This document shows positions 9,181 through 16,121 of a DNA stretch of 64,000 nucleotides, piece after piece (the first letter of the stretch is position 1; each line of letters starts with the position of its first letter). Made by a program: the position numbers and the translations under genes. The stretch lies in contig DATCEO010000243.1 of assembly GCA_036510065.1 (NCBI GenBank), positions 1-64,000 on the forward strand. Reading direction: 5' to 3'. The notes under the pieces are model-generated. The model was not told the origin of the DNA and did not search any database. It saw only the letters and a program-made list of their open reading frames with translations. The DNA comes from DASUBV01 sp036510065 (GTDB taxonomy: Bacteria; Actinomycetota; Actinomycetes; Streptosporangiales; Streptosporangiaceae).

Positions 9181-9208
9181 TTGACAGGCACCGATTGCGT
9201 GGGACGAT
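9181..9208 (+). promoter_or_regulatory. Candidate promoter of the Lrp/AsnC gene
   Basis: TTGACA at 9181 is a perfect -35 hexamer. GACGAT at 9203 is a weak -10 with 16 bp spacing. It lies about 25 bp before the chosen GTG start, inside the divergent regulator/catabolic-operon gap. Confidence 0.4.
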
Positions 9209-9231
9209 TGAAGCTGCGAAGGAGGCCGACA

Positions 9232-9759
9232 GTGGCGCACACGCCGGGGACTCCGATCGCCTCCGTCGCACGGCACCGTGGCAACGCAGGCGGCCGGGAC
9301 GCCGACAGCATGAGGATCGTTCTGGACAACGTCTCGAAACAGATTATCGAGCAGCTCCAGCAGGACGGCCGCCGCTCCTATGCCGCCATCGGCAAGGCCG
9401 TCGGCCTGTCCGAGGCGGCTGTGCGCCAGCGGGTCCAGCGGCTGATCGAGGTCGGCGCGATGCAGATCGTCGCGGTCACCGATCCGATGACGCTGGGCTT
9501 CCCGCGGCAGACCATGGTCGGGATCCGCTGCAGCGGTGACCTGGAGCGGATGGCCGACCACCTGGCGGCGATGAACGAGATCGACTACGTCGTGATCACC
9601 GCCGGATCCTTTGACCTGCTGATCGAGGTGGTCTGCGAGGACGACGACCAGCTCCTGGAGATCCTCAGCCGGGTGCGGTCGATCCCGAGCGTGACCATGA
9701 CCGAGACCTTTGTCTATCTCAAGCTGTGCAAGCAGACCTATAGCTGGGGGACCAGATGA
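9232..9759 (+). CDS. Lrp/AsnC family transcriptional regulator
   Basis: 175 residues from GTG at 9232, chosen because AAGGAGG ends 6 bp upstream; starting at ATG 9310 would also keep the whole conserved part. Seen: the AsnC-type helix-turn-helix (DNVSKQIIEQLQQDGRRSYA, then IGKAVGLSEAAVRQRVQRL) followed by the RAM ligand-binding/dimer domain with the DLLIEVVCEDDDQLLEIL segment. Such regulators sense amino acids or amines and control neighbouring catabolic genes. Its stop overlaps the start of the aminotransferase gene by 4 bp (ATGA) and it is divergent from the dehydrogenase/oxidase operon, so all four genes are probably one regulon. Confidence 0.92.
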   Translation: MAHTPGTPIASVARHRGNAGGRDADSMRIVLDNVSKQIIEQLQQDGRRSYAAIGKAVGLSEAAVRQRVQRLIEVGAMQIVAVTDPMTLGFPRQTMVGIRCSGDLERMADHLAAMNEIDYVVITAGSFDLLIEVVCEDDDQLLEILSRVRSIPSVTMTETFVYLKLCKQTYSWGTR

Positions 9760-11141
9760 CCTCGTACGACCCGCAGGAGATCGCCGCACTCCAGGAGGCG
9801 GCCCGGCGCCATCTGTGGCTGCACTTCACCCGCATGTCGTCCTATCACGAGGCCGAGATGCCGGTCATCGTGCGCGGTTCCGGCCAGTACGTCTATGACC
9901 AGCACGGCAAGCGCTACCTGGACGGCCTGGCCGGCCTGTTCGTCAGCCAGATCGGGCACGGCCGGACCGAGGTCGCCGAGGCCGGGGCCCGGCAGGCCAG
10001 CGAGCTGGCCTACTTCCCGCTGTGGTCGTATGCGCACCCGCAGGCGATCCAGCTGGCCGAGCGGCTGGCTAGCCTGGCGCCGGGTGACCTGAACCGGGTC
10101 TTCTTCACGACCAGCGGCTCGGAGGCCGTGGAGTCGGCCTGGAAGCTGGCCAAGCAGTACTTCAAGACCATCGGCCAGCACGGCCGGTACAAGGTGCTGA
10201 GCCGGAACATCGCCTACCACGGCACCTCCATGGGCGCGCTGGCGATCACCGGCCTGGCCGATATCAAGGCACCGTTCGAGCCGCTGCCGCCCGGCGGCGT
10301 CCGTGTGCCGAACACCAACTTCTACCGGGCGCCGTCCTTCGTCGCCGACGACCGGGATGCGTTCGGGCAGTGGGCCGCCGACGAGATCGAGCGGGCCATC
10401 CTGCGCGAGGGCCCCGACTCCGTCGCGGCGGTGTTCCTGGAGCCGGTGCAGAACTCCGGCGGCTGCTTCCCGCCGCCGCCCGGCTACTTCCAGCGGGTCC
10501 GCGAGATCTGCGACCGCTACGGCGTGCTGCTGGTATCCGACGAGGTCATCTGCGCCTTCGGCCGTCTGGGCTACTACTTCGGCTCGCAGCGGTACGGCTA
10601 CCAGCCCGACATCATCACTTTCGCCAAGGGCGTCACGTCCGGCTACGCGCCGCTGGGCGGCATGCTGGTGCGCGACGAGCTGATGGAGCCGTTCGCGCGC
10701 GGACAGGCCAGCTTCCTGCACGGCGTCACGTTCGCCGGCCACCCGGTGTCCTGCGCGGTCGCGATGGCCAACCTCGACGTGTTCGAGAAGGACGACCTCC
10801 TGGCCAACGTCCGCACGCACGAGGGCGCCTTCCGGGCCACCCTGGAGAAGCTGAACGACCTGCCGATCGTGGGCGACATCCGCGGCGACGGTTACTTCTA
10901 CGGGATCGAGCTCGTCAAGGACAAGGCCAGCCGGGAGACGTTCGACGACGACGAGTCCGAGCGCCTGCTGCGCGGGTTCCTGTCACCCGCCCTGTTCGAC
11001 GCCGGGCTGATCTGCCGGGCCGACGACCGCGGCGACCCGGTCATCCAGCTCTCCCCGCCGCTGACCTGCGGCCCGGAGCAGTTCGACGAGATCGAGCAGA
11101 TCCTGCGCAGCGTCCTGACGCAGGCCTGGACCCGGCTCTAG
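9756..11141 (+). CDS. Class III PLP aminotransferase (beta-alanine/putrescine-pyruvate type)
   Basis: 461 residues. Fold-type I omega-amino-acid or diamine aminotransferase. Seen: FTTSGSEAVESAWKLA at 117-132 (phosphate contact), FLEPVQ at 227-232, Asp262 in VSDEVICAFGR (pyridine nitrogen) and Lys291 in TFAKGVTSGYAPLGG (Schiff base). Family members move the terminal amine of beta-alanine, GABA or putrescine to pyruvate. Translationally coupled to the Lrp-type regulator. With mmsA this enzyme would turn beta-alanine into malonate semialdehyde and then acetyl-CoA; with the aminobutyraldehyde dehydrogenase it would serve putrescine. The sequence alone does not decide between them. Confidence 0.92.
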   Translation: MTSYDPQEIAALQEAARRHLWLHFTRMSSYHEAEMPVIVRGSGQYVYDQHGKRYLDGLAGLFVSQIGHGRTEVAEAGARQASELAYFPLWSYAHPQAIQLAERLASLAPGDLNRVFFTTSGSEAVESAWKLAKQYFKTIGQHGRYKVLSRNIAYHGTSMGALAITGLADIKAPFEPLPPGGVRVPNTNFYRAPSFVADDRDAFGQWAADEIERAILREGPDSVAAVFLEPVQNSGGCFPPPPGYFQRVREICDRYGVLLVSDEVICAFGRLGYYFGSQRYGYQPDIITFAKGVTSGYAPLGGMLVRDELMEPFARGQASFLHGVTFAGHPVSCAVAMANLDVFEKDDLLANVRTHEGAFRATLEKLNDLPIVGDIRGDGYFYGIELVKDKASRETFDDDESERLLRGFLSPALFDAGLICRADDRGDPVIQLSPPLTCGPEQFDEIEQILRSVLTQAWTRL

Positions 11142-11488
11142 GCCTACGCCCGGCCCCTCGCCAGCGTCGCCCGCAGCCGGGGGCGAGCGCTGTTATCAAC
11201 TCGTTACCTGGATTCTCGTTGGGAATCCGCCACCCGCTCCTCTTACCAGGGAAGGCCGGCGCCGCAGCCTCGCGGCCCGGCACCCAGCACGGCGGGAGAC
11301 GCGCCATGGCGGATACCCAGGTCCTGTGGCTCGAGCTGGACAGCCGCAACGAGCGGCTGGCCGATAGTTACAGCTTTGTAACCAGTCCTCACCTATCCGA
11401 TCGGCCGTCCCGAGGGTCTTACAGGGGGACGTGCGCAGGTACTGCGCAACTCGGGGAAAGCAACTTCGCCGCACGCATGGGAGGGCAC
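11142..11488. other. 347-bp non-coding stretch before a secreted-protein pseudogene
   Basis: No separate gene is seen. The frame of the downstream protein is open through most of it; an in-frame ATG at 11306 behind GGGAG could add 61 residues, but ATG 11489 has the better ribosome binding site. It contains the dyad at 11367-11382. No riboswitch consensus was recognised. Confidence 0.5.
11367..11382 (+). promoter_or_regulatory. Inverted repeat, possible operator
   Basis: GTTAC-AGCTTT-GTAAC: two perfect 5-bp arms around a 6-bp AT-leaning centre, about 105 bp upstream of the secreted repeat protein. Shape and place suit a dimeric regulator, but no family can be assigned. Confidence 0.35.
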
Positions 11489-12730
11489 ATGCCTAGCAGC
11501 ACTCCAGACTGGAGCGCCCTGGCGAGCCAGAACGAGAAGATAGTAGACGGAGAGGCGACCGGGGAAGCGTCGCCGTCCGTCCCGGCAGACCAGCGCCTGG
11601 CCGACCGGCCGGGGCGGCACCGGAGCGCGGTGCCCGCGCGGCGGTCACTGTGGCGGAGCCGCGCCTCGCGCGGGGCCGCGGCCGCCACGGCGGCCCTCGC
11701 GGTGACCGGCGCGGCCTCGGTACCGGCGTCGGCGAGCACCGCCGCCAGCCCGTCGTGGCACATCGTCAAGCGGGTGCACGCCGGCGACGCCGGCGGGTTC
11801 ACTGCGGTGACGGCCGTCGGCGCGAACGGCGGATGGGCTTTTAACGGACAGTCCAAGCCGGCCGCCTGGCGACGCAGCGGCGCCACCTGGACTCAGGTGC
11901 CGTTCCCCGGTAAGAGCGGTGAGCAGGTCGTCGCGGCGGAGGCGTCCTCCCCCACCAACGTGTGAGCCTTCACCGGGGGCCGGAGCGGCTCCCGGGCGCT
12001 GCGCTGGAACGGCAGCAGCTGGGCCGTCGAGCGGTCCTTCGCCCGCCAGGTCGGCGGCGCGGTGGTGCTCAGCCGGGACGACGTCTGGGTGTTCGGAGAG
12101 CCTGTCTTTCCCGGCAGCGGCCTGGGTTCCTGGCACTTCGACGGCCACACGTGGACGCACGCGGCGTCTGGGCGGGGACTGCAGGGCGGCAGCGGGCTGT
12201 CGGCCAGCAACGTCTGGGCCTTCGGCGGCGCCAGCGTGGCCCGCTGGAACGGCCATTCGTGGTCGCGCACCTCGGTAGCGGGCCTGCTCCCGCCCGGGAA
12301 CAAGGGCCTGAACAATCCCGCCGTCACGGCCATCTACGCGCAGTCCGCCAGCAGCGTGTGGGCCGTCGGGAACGGTAACGCGCAGGACGACGGCGGCCCG
12401 CTGGTCGTGCTGCACTACAACGGGCAGCACTGGGCCAAGGCGGCGGGCGGCATCGTCAGCGGTTACAGCGTCCCGGGCCAGGTCGCCCCGGACGCGCACG
12501 GCGGCCTGTGGATTCCGCTGCTGGGCGGCAGCGGCGCCCCGTCCCGCCTCGCGCACTACTCCGCCGGTCACCTGACCGTGGCTCACCTGCCGGTCGTCAA
12601 CCCGAAGATCAGCGTGCTGGCGGTCGCGGGGATCCGCGGCTCCGGCCAGGCCCTGGCGGCCGGCTTCACCCACGCCTTCAACAACCCCGGTGGCCGCGTC
12701 GTCGCAGTGATCCTGCGGTACCAGAGCTGA
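11489..12730 (+). pseudogene. Secreted beta-propeller-like repeat protein, broken by one TGA
   Basis: ATG 11489 has GGGAGG 4-5 bp upstream. A polar N-terminus of about 55 residues is followed by a signal-like segment (SRASRGAAAATAALAVTGA, then VPASAS), so the product is exported. The rest is built from repeats around a Trp: GGWAF, NV(W)AFTG, DVWVFGE, NVWAFGG, SVWAVGN, GGLWIP, each followed by W-N-G-x-x-W units, as in actinomycete beta-propeller proteins. The frame stops at TGA 11963-11965 exactly where the repeat demands Trp (TGG) and then stays open in the same frame to 12730. A single G to A change therefore splits a protein of about 413 residues into about 158 and 255. It is either a recent pseudogene, a sequencing error or, less likely, a readthrough case. 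Confidence 0.8.
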
Positions 12731-12757
12731 CCAGCGGGGCGTCATCCGCGGGTCGAG

Positions 12758-12798
12758 CAGCGGCCGGCGCCAGGCCTGCGAGCCGGCGCCGGCCGCTG
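12758..12798. terminator. Strong hairpin between convergent genes
   Basis: A perfect 14-bp inverted repeat (CAGCGGCCGGCGCC and its complement at 12785-12798) with a 13-nt loop, in the 106-bp gap between the end of the repeat-protein gene and the end of proS. It would work for both strands. No U-tract, as is usual in very GC-rich genomes. Confidence 0.75.
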
Positions 12799-12836
12799 TG
12801 CTGCGCGGGACGGGCGGGACCTGGCCCGGGCTGGCG

Positions 12837-14537
12837 TTACTTTCCGAGCAGTGCTCGCAGGTGCGGCACGGCGTCGGTGACGGCGACCCGCTCCTTCTCG
12901 CCGGTGGCCCGGCTGGTGATCTCCACCAGGCCATCGGCCAGGTCGCGGGCGCCGACGGTGAGCCGGAACGGGATGCCGGTCAGCTCGGCGTCCTTGAACT
13001 TGACCCCGGGCCGCTCCTCCCGGTCGTCGATGGCCGCGTCGACGCCGGCGGCCAGCAGCCCCTGGTAGAGCGCTTCCGCCGCGGTCCGGGCCGCCTCGTC
13101 CCGGGTGGACAGCAGGATGACCGTGGCCTCCACCGGCGCCATGGCCACCGGCCAGGTCAGCCCGGCGTCGTCATGATGAACCTCAGCGATCGCGGCGATG
13201 GCCCGCTCGATGCCAATGCCGTAGCTGCCCATGATCGGCGTCACCGCGTTGCCGTCCGGGCCGAGCACGGACACGCCCAGGGCGGTGGTGAACTTGCGGC
13301 CGAGCTTGAAGATGTGCCCGACCTCCACGGCCTGGATCAGCTCCAGCGGCGTCCCGCACCGCGGGCAGGGCTCCCCCGCCGCGACCTCGCGCAGGTCCGC
13401 CCAGGTCCCGACGCTGATGTCGCGGGCGACGCTGACCCCGGTGAGGTGCACCTCGTCGGTATTGGCGCCGGTGGCCATGTCCGTGCGGCCCTGCAGCGCG
13501 AGGTCGGCGATCACCGGCAGGTCGGTGACGCCCACGGCGCCGAGGCTGCCCGGCGAGGCGCCCAGGGCGGCCACGATCTCGTCGGGCTGGGCGGGCCGGA
13601 TGCTCGCCGCGCCAGTGGCGTCGGTGAGCTTCTGATCGGCCAGCGGGTGGTCGCCCCGCAGCAGGACCAGCGTCAGCTGGCCGTCGATGACCTCGACCAG
13701 GGTCTTGATCTGCCGGTCGGCGCCGAGCCCGTGCCGCTGCGCCAGGTCCTCGATCGTCCGCACGCCCGGAGTCGGCAGCGTGGCCGGCGCGTCGGGGCCG
13801 GGCGCGTCCTGGACCGGCGCCAGGGCGGAGGTGGCCTTCTCCAGGTTGGCGGCGTAGTCGCAGTTCGGGCACCGGGCGACCAGGTCCTCCCCGGCCGACG
13901 TCGGGCACATGAACTCCACCGAGTCGCTGCCGCCCATGGTCCCGTTGGAGGCCTCGACCGCGAAGGCGGGGATGCCCAGCCGGGCGAAGATCCGCTCGTA
14001 GGCCGTCCGGTGGGCGTCGAACGAGGCGTCCAGCCCCGCCTGGTCGAGGTCGAAGCTGTAGGAGTCCTTCATGGTGAACTCGCGCACCCGGATCAGCCCG
14101 CTCTTGGGCCGGGGCTCGTCCCGGAACTTGAGCTGGAACTGGTACCAGAACTGTGGCAGCTCGCGATAGGAGGACAGCTCGGTAGCGAGGGTGGCGAAGA
14201 TCTCCTCGTGCGTCACGCCCAGGACCAGCTCGGCGCCCTTTCGGTCCCGGAGCCGGAACATCTCGTCCCCCATGACCGCCAGCCGGCCGGTCTTCTCCCA
14301 GATCTGGGCGGGCTGCATCGCCGGCAGAAGGAACTCTTGCGCCCCGATGGCGTTCATCTCCTCGCGGATCACCGCTATGACCTTGGCCCGCACCCGCATC
14401 CCGAGCGGCAGCATCGAGTAGTGCCCGGCCATGAGCTGGCGGATGAACCCGGCCCGGAGCAGCAGCCGGTGGCTGGCCGCGTCGGCGTCGGCCGGGTCCT
14501 CGCGGAGGGTCGGGATGTGCACCTGTGACCAGCGCAT
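12837..14537 (-). CDS. proS: Prolyl-tRNA synthetase, bacterial type with editing domain
   Basis: 566 residues. Class II synthetase that charges tRNA-Pro in the cytoplasm. Seen: the N-terminal MRWSQVHIPTLREDPADAD, motif 2 region with FRDEPRPKSGLIRVREFTMKD around 140-160, the FDLDQ segment, a YbaK-type insertion between motifs 2 and 3 (about 230-390; ends near the GTWADLREV segment) that removes Ala mis-charged on tRNA-Pro, motif 3 with SYGIGIERAIAAIAE, and the C-terminal anticodon-binding domain. Length is normal for the bacterial (ProS type 1) form. It ends at the strong hairpin and has about 300 bp of gene-poor DNA upstream. Confidence 0.97.
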   Translation of the reverse strand: MRWSQVHIPTLREDPADADAASHRLLLRAGFIRQLMAGHYSMLPLGMRVRAKVIAVIREEMNAIGAQEFLLPAMQPAQIWEKTGRLAVMGDEMFRLRDRKGAELVLGVTHEEIFATLATELSSYRELPQFWYQFQLKFRDEPRPKSGLIRVREFTMKDSYSFDLDQAGLDASFDAHRTAYERIFARLGIPAFAVEASNGTMGGSDSVEFMCPTSAGEDLVARCPNCDYAANLEKATSALAPVQDAPGPDAPATLPTPGVRTIEDLAQRHGLGADRQIKTLVEVIDGQLTLVLLRGDHPLADQKLTDATGAASIRPAQPDEIVAALGASPGSLGAVGVTDLPVIADLALQGRTDMATGANTDEVHLTGVSVARDISVGTWADLREVAAGEPCPRCGTPLELIQAVEVGHIFKLGRKFTTALGVSVLGPDGNAVTPIMGSYGIGIERAIAAIAEVHHDDAGLTWPVAMAPVEATVILLSTRDEAARTAAEALYQGLLAAGVDAAIDDREERPGVKFKDAELTGIPFRLTVGARDLADGLVEITSRATGEKERVAVTDAVPHLRALLGK

Positions 14538-14841
14538 GTCGAAGCCTTTACTAGATGACCGGGCGGGCGAGCGGGAAGCTGAGCGAGAAGTTCAGCGGAA
14601 GACCGCATTCTAGGGCGTCAGCCAGGCTAGAGCGGCCCGCGAGCGCCGGAACGGGCACCGTCTGCCTCGGGCGGGCGGCACGCCGAGGCCGGGCGTGGCT
14701 GGGCGTGGCCGGCTATTCGTGCTGACTTGCGAGGTCTTGTCCGGCCGGGTCCTGGCCGAGCGCCGAGCCGGGCGCCGGGCCGGGGCCGGGCCGGGGGTCG
14801 GGCCGAGTTTGCGCGCCGCAGGGACCGGGGATCTTCCTGCC
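14538..14841. other. 304-bp gap upstream of proS
   Basis: Holds the divergent upstream regions of proS and of a small membrane-protein gene. An open frame from GTG 14695 (MAGRGRLFVLTCEVL) runs into that gene and could be an N-terminal extension, but it is low-complexity Arg/Gly-rich sequence and not convincing. No T-box or tRNA was recognised. Confidence 0.4.
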
Positions 14842-15180
14842 ATGCCGACGGTCAGGTCGCCGCGCCGGGGAACCCGCAGGTCGGGAGCCCAGCGGTCGGG
14901 GTCCTCGTGGTTGGAGGCGCCGTGGTTGGCAGCCCCGTGGTTGGACGCGCTGCGGCTGGGGCCGCGCGGGGTGCTGGCCTTCGCCATGGGCATCGCCGCC
15001 ATCTTCGACCTGACCGGGGCGACCGTCTACCGGACCATGCGGGGCGTGCTGCCACCCGCGCCGCTGACCGGGGATGACGGCAGCGACCCGTTCCGGGCCG
15101 CCATGGGAACGATCATCAGCGCGCACCACGACGCGCTGGTGGACGCAGGCGACGAGAGCGGCACGGCGTTATCCGCATGA
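14842..15180 (+). CDS. Small hypothetical membrane protein
   Basis: 112 residues from ATG 14842 (161 if the GTG at 14695 is used). Seen: a basic start, a short duplicated segment (EAPWLAAPWLDALRLG) that comes from a DNA repeat of the type GTTGG-N-GCC, one hydrophobic helix (GVLAFAMGIAAIFDLTGA), then a conserved-looking polar part with GTIISAHHDAL. Its TGA overlaps the ATG of the next gene (ATGA), so the two are coupled and probably work together. No family recognised. Confidence in the exact start is low. Confidence 0.6.
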   Translation: MPTVRSPRRGTRRSGAQRSGSSWLEAPWLAAPWLDALRLGPRGVLAFAMGIAAIFDLTGATVYRTMRGVLPPAPLTGDDGSDPFRAAMGTIISAHHDALVDAGDESGTALSA

Positions 15181-16055
15181 CCGACTCCGAGCGCGCCGCG
15201 GGCGGCCCTGTGCCTAGTCCCGCCAACGCGCCCCGTTCCGCCAGTCTGGAAGGCCCAGTCGGGGAGCGAATGGCCACCGGCCCGGAGGCTGCCGGCCTCA
15301 GGGCCGTCGGCGGTGTCGGCTCAGGGTCGGCCGGCCCCGGCAGTGTCCGCTCCGGCGGTTCCGGCAATGTCCGCTCCGGCGGTTCCGGCCCGGGCAGTGC
15401 CGGCCCGGGCAGTGTCCGCTCCGGCAGTGCCGGCCCGGGCAGTGCCGGCCCGGACAGTGTCCGCTCCGGCAGTGCCGGCCCGGAGGCTGCCGGCCCGGAG
15501 GCTGCCGGGCCAGGGGCTGCCGGAGCGGGTGGGGTCGGCCAGGTTGGCTTCGGCCCTGGCGGCGCGAGCACGGCCGCCGGAGGCACGACCGCGGGAGCCA
15601 CGGCAGGAGGCCCGGCGGAAGCCACGGGCGAGGCAGCCACGGAGGGTACTGGCCCGATACGCGCGGTGCAGTCACGCGGGCCGGCGGGCGAGATCTCGGT
15701 CGAGCAGGCCATTGCCCTGCGCGACCAGGCACCGGAAATGTATGACCTGTGGCTGCGGATCGCGCAGGACAAGGCGGCCACAGCCAACTACGTGGAGCGC
15801 GCGCCCTACGAGGTGCCGGAGCGACTGGCACAGTCGGGACGTCCCCGGGCCCTGGGCGCGCTGGTGATCGTGCTGTCCTTCTGCGGCTACCTGGCCTGGC
15901 TTGGCGGTCCGGGGCCGTACATCGGCGGCCTGATCGCCATCCTCGACCTGGGCGTGATGTTCGGCATGTTCTTCGGCCTGCGGCCCGAGCGGCTGCCGGA
16001 CCCGAGCCGGCTGGACCGGCACGACCGCAGCCGGTTAGCGCCCCCTGCCGGCTAG
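15177..16055 (+). CDS. Membrane protein with long Gly/Ser repeat region
   Basis: 292 residues. Residues about 45-115 are a repeat array based on the unit SGSAGPG and VRSGG, encoded by near-identical 18- and 24-bp DNA repeats. After a Gly/Ala linker comes a conserved-looking helix (EISVEQAIALRDQAPEMYDLWLRIAQDKA split over 180-210) and then two membrane segments (ALVIVLSFCGYLAWLGG and IGGLIAILDLGVMFGMFFGL). The C-terminus is cytoplasmic or external and charged. Coupled to the preceding small membrane protein by a 4-bp overlap. The C-terminal part looks like a real domain of unknown function; the repeat is probably a flexible spacer that varies in length between strains. Confidence 0.75.
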   Translation: MTDSERAAGGPVPSPANAPRSASLEGPVGERMATGPEAAGLRAVGGVGSGSAGPGSVRSGGSGNVRSGGSGPGSAGPGSVRSGSAGPGSAGPDSVRSGSAGPEAAGPEAAGPGAAGAGGVGQVGFGPGGASTAAGGTTAGATAGGPAEATGEAATEGTGPIRAVQSRGPAGEISVEQAIALRDQAPEMYDLWLRIAQDKAATANYVERAPYEVPERLAQSGRPRALGALVIVLSFCGYLAWLGGPGPYIGGLIAILDLGVMFGMFFGLRPERLPDPSRLDRHDRSRLAPPAG

Positions 16056-16066
16056 CGCCCGCTGCC

Positions 16067-16116
16067 CCGATTAGCCTCCCCAGCCGATTAGCCTCCCCAG
16101 CCGATTAGCCTCCCAG
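16067..16116. repeat. 17-bp tandem repeat, three copies
   Basis: Unit CCGATTAGCCTCCCCAG at 16067-16083 and 16084-16100, with a 16-bp copy at 16101-16116. It fills the 66-bp gap between two convergent genes. Related shorter pieces (CCGGTTAGCG, CCGGCTAGCG) lie just before it inside the 3' end of the upstream gene, so the array probably grew from gene-end sequence. Confidence 0.9.
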
Positions 16117-16121
16117 CCGGT

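Noticed and set aside
11142..11488. c-di-AMP (ydaO-type) riboswitch before a secreted protein gene
   Set aside because: The conserved core elements are not seen; only a short dyad is present.
14538..14600. T-box leader for proS
   Set aside because: Too short, no T-box consensus and no terminator/antiterminator pair.
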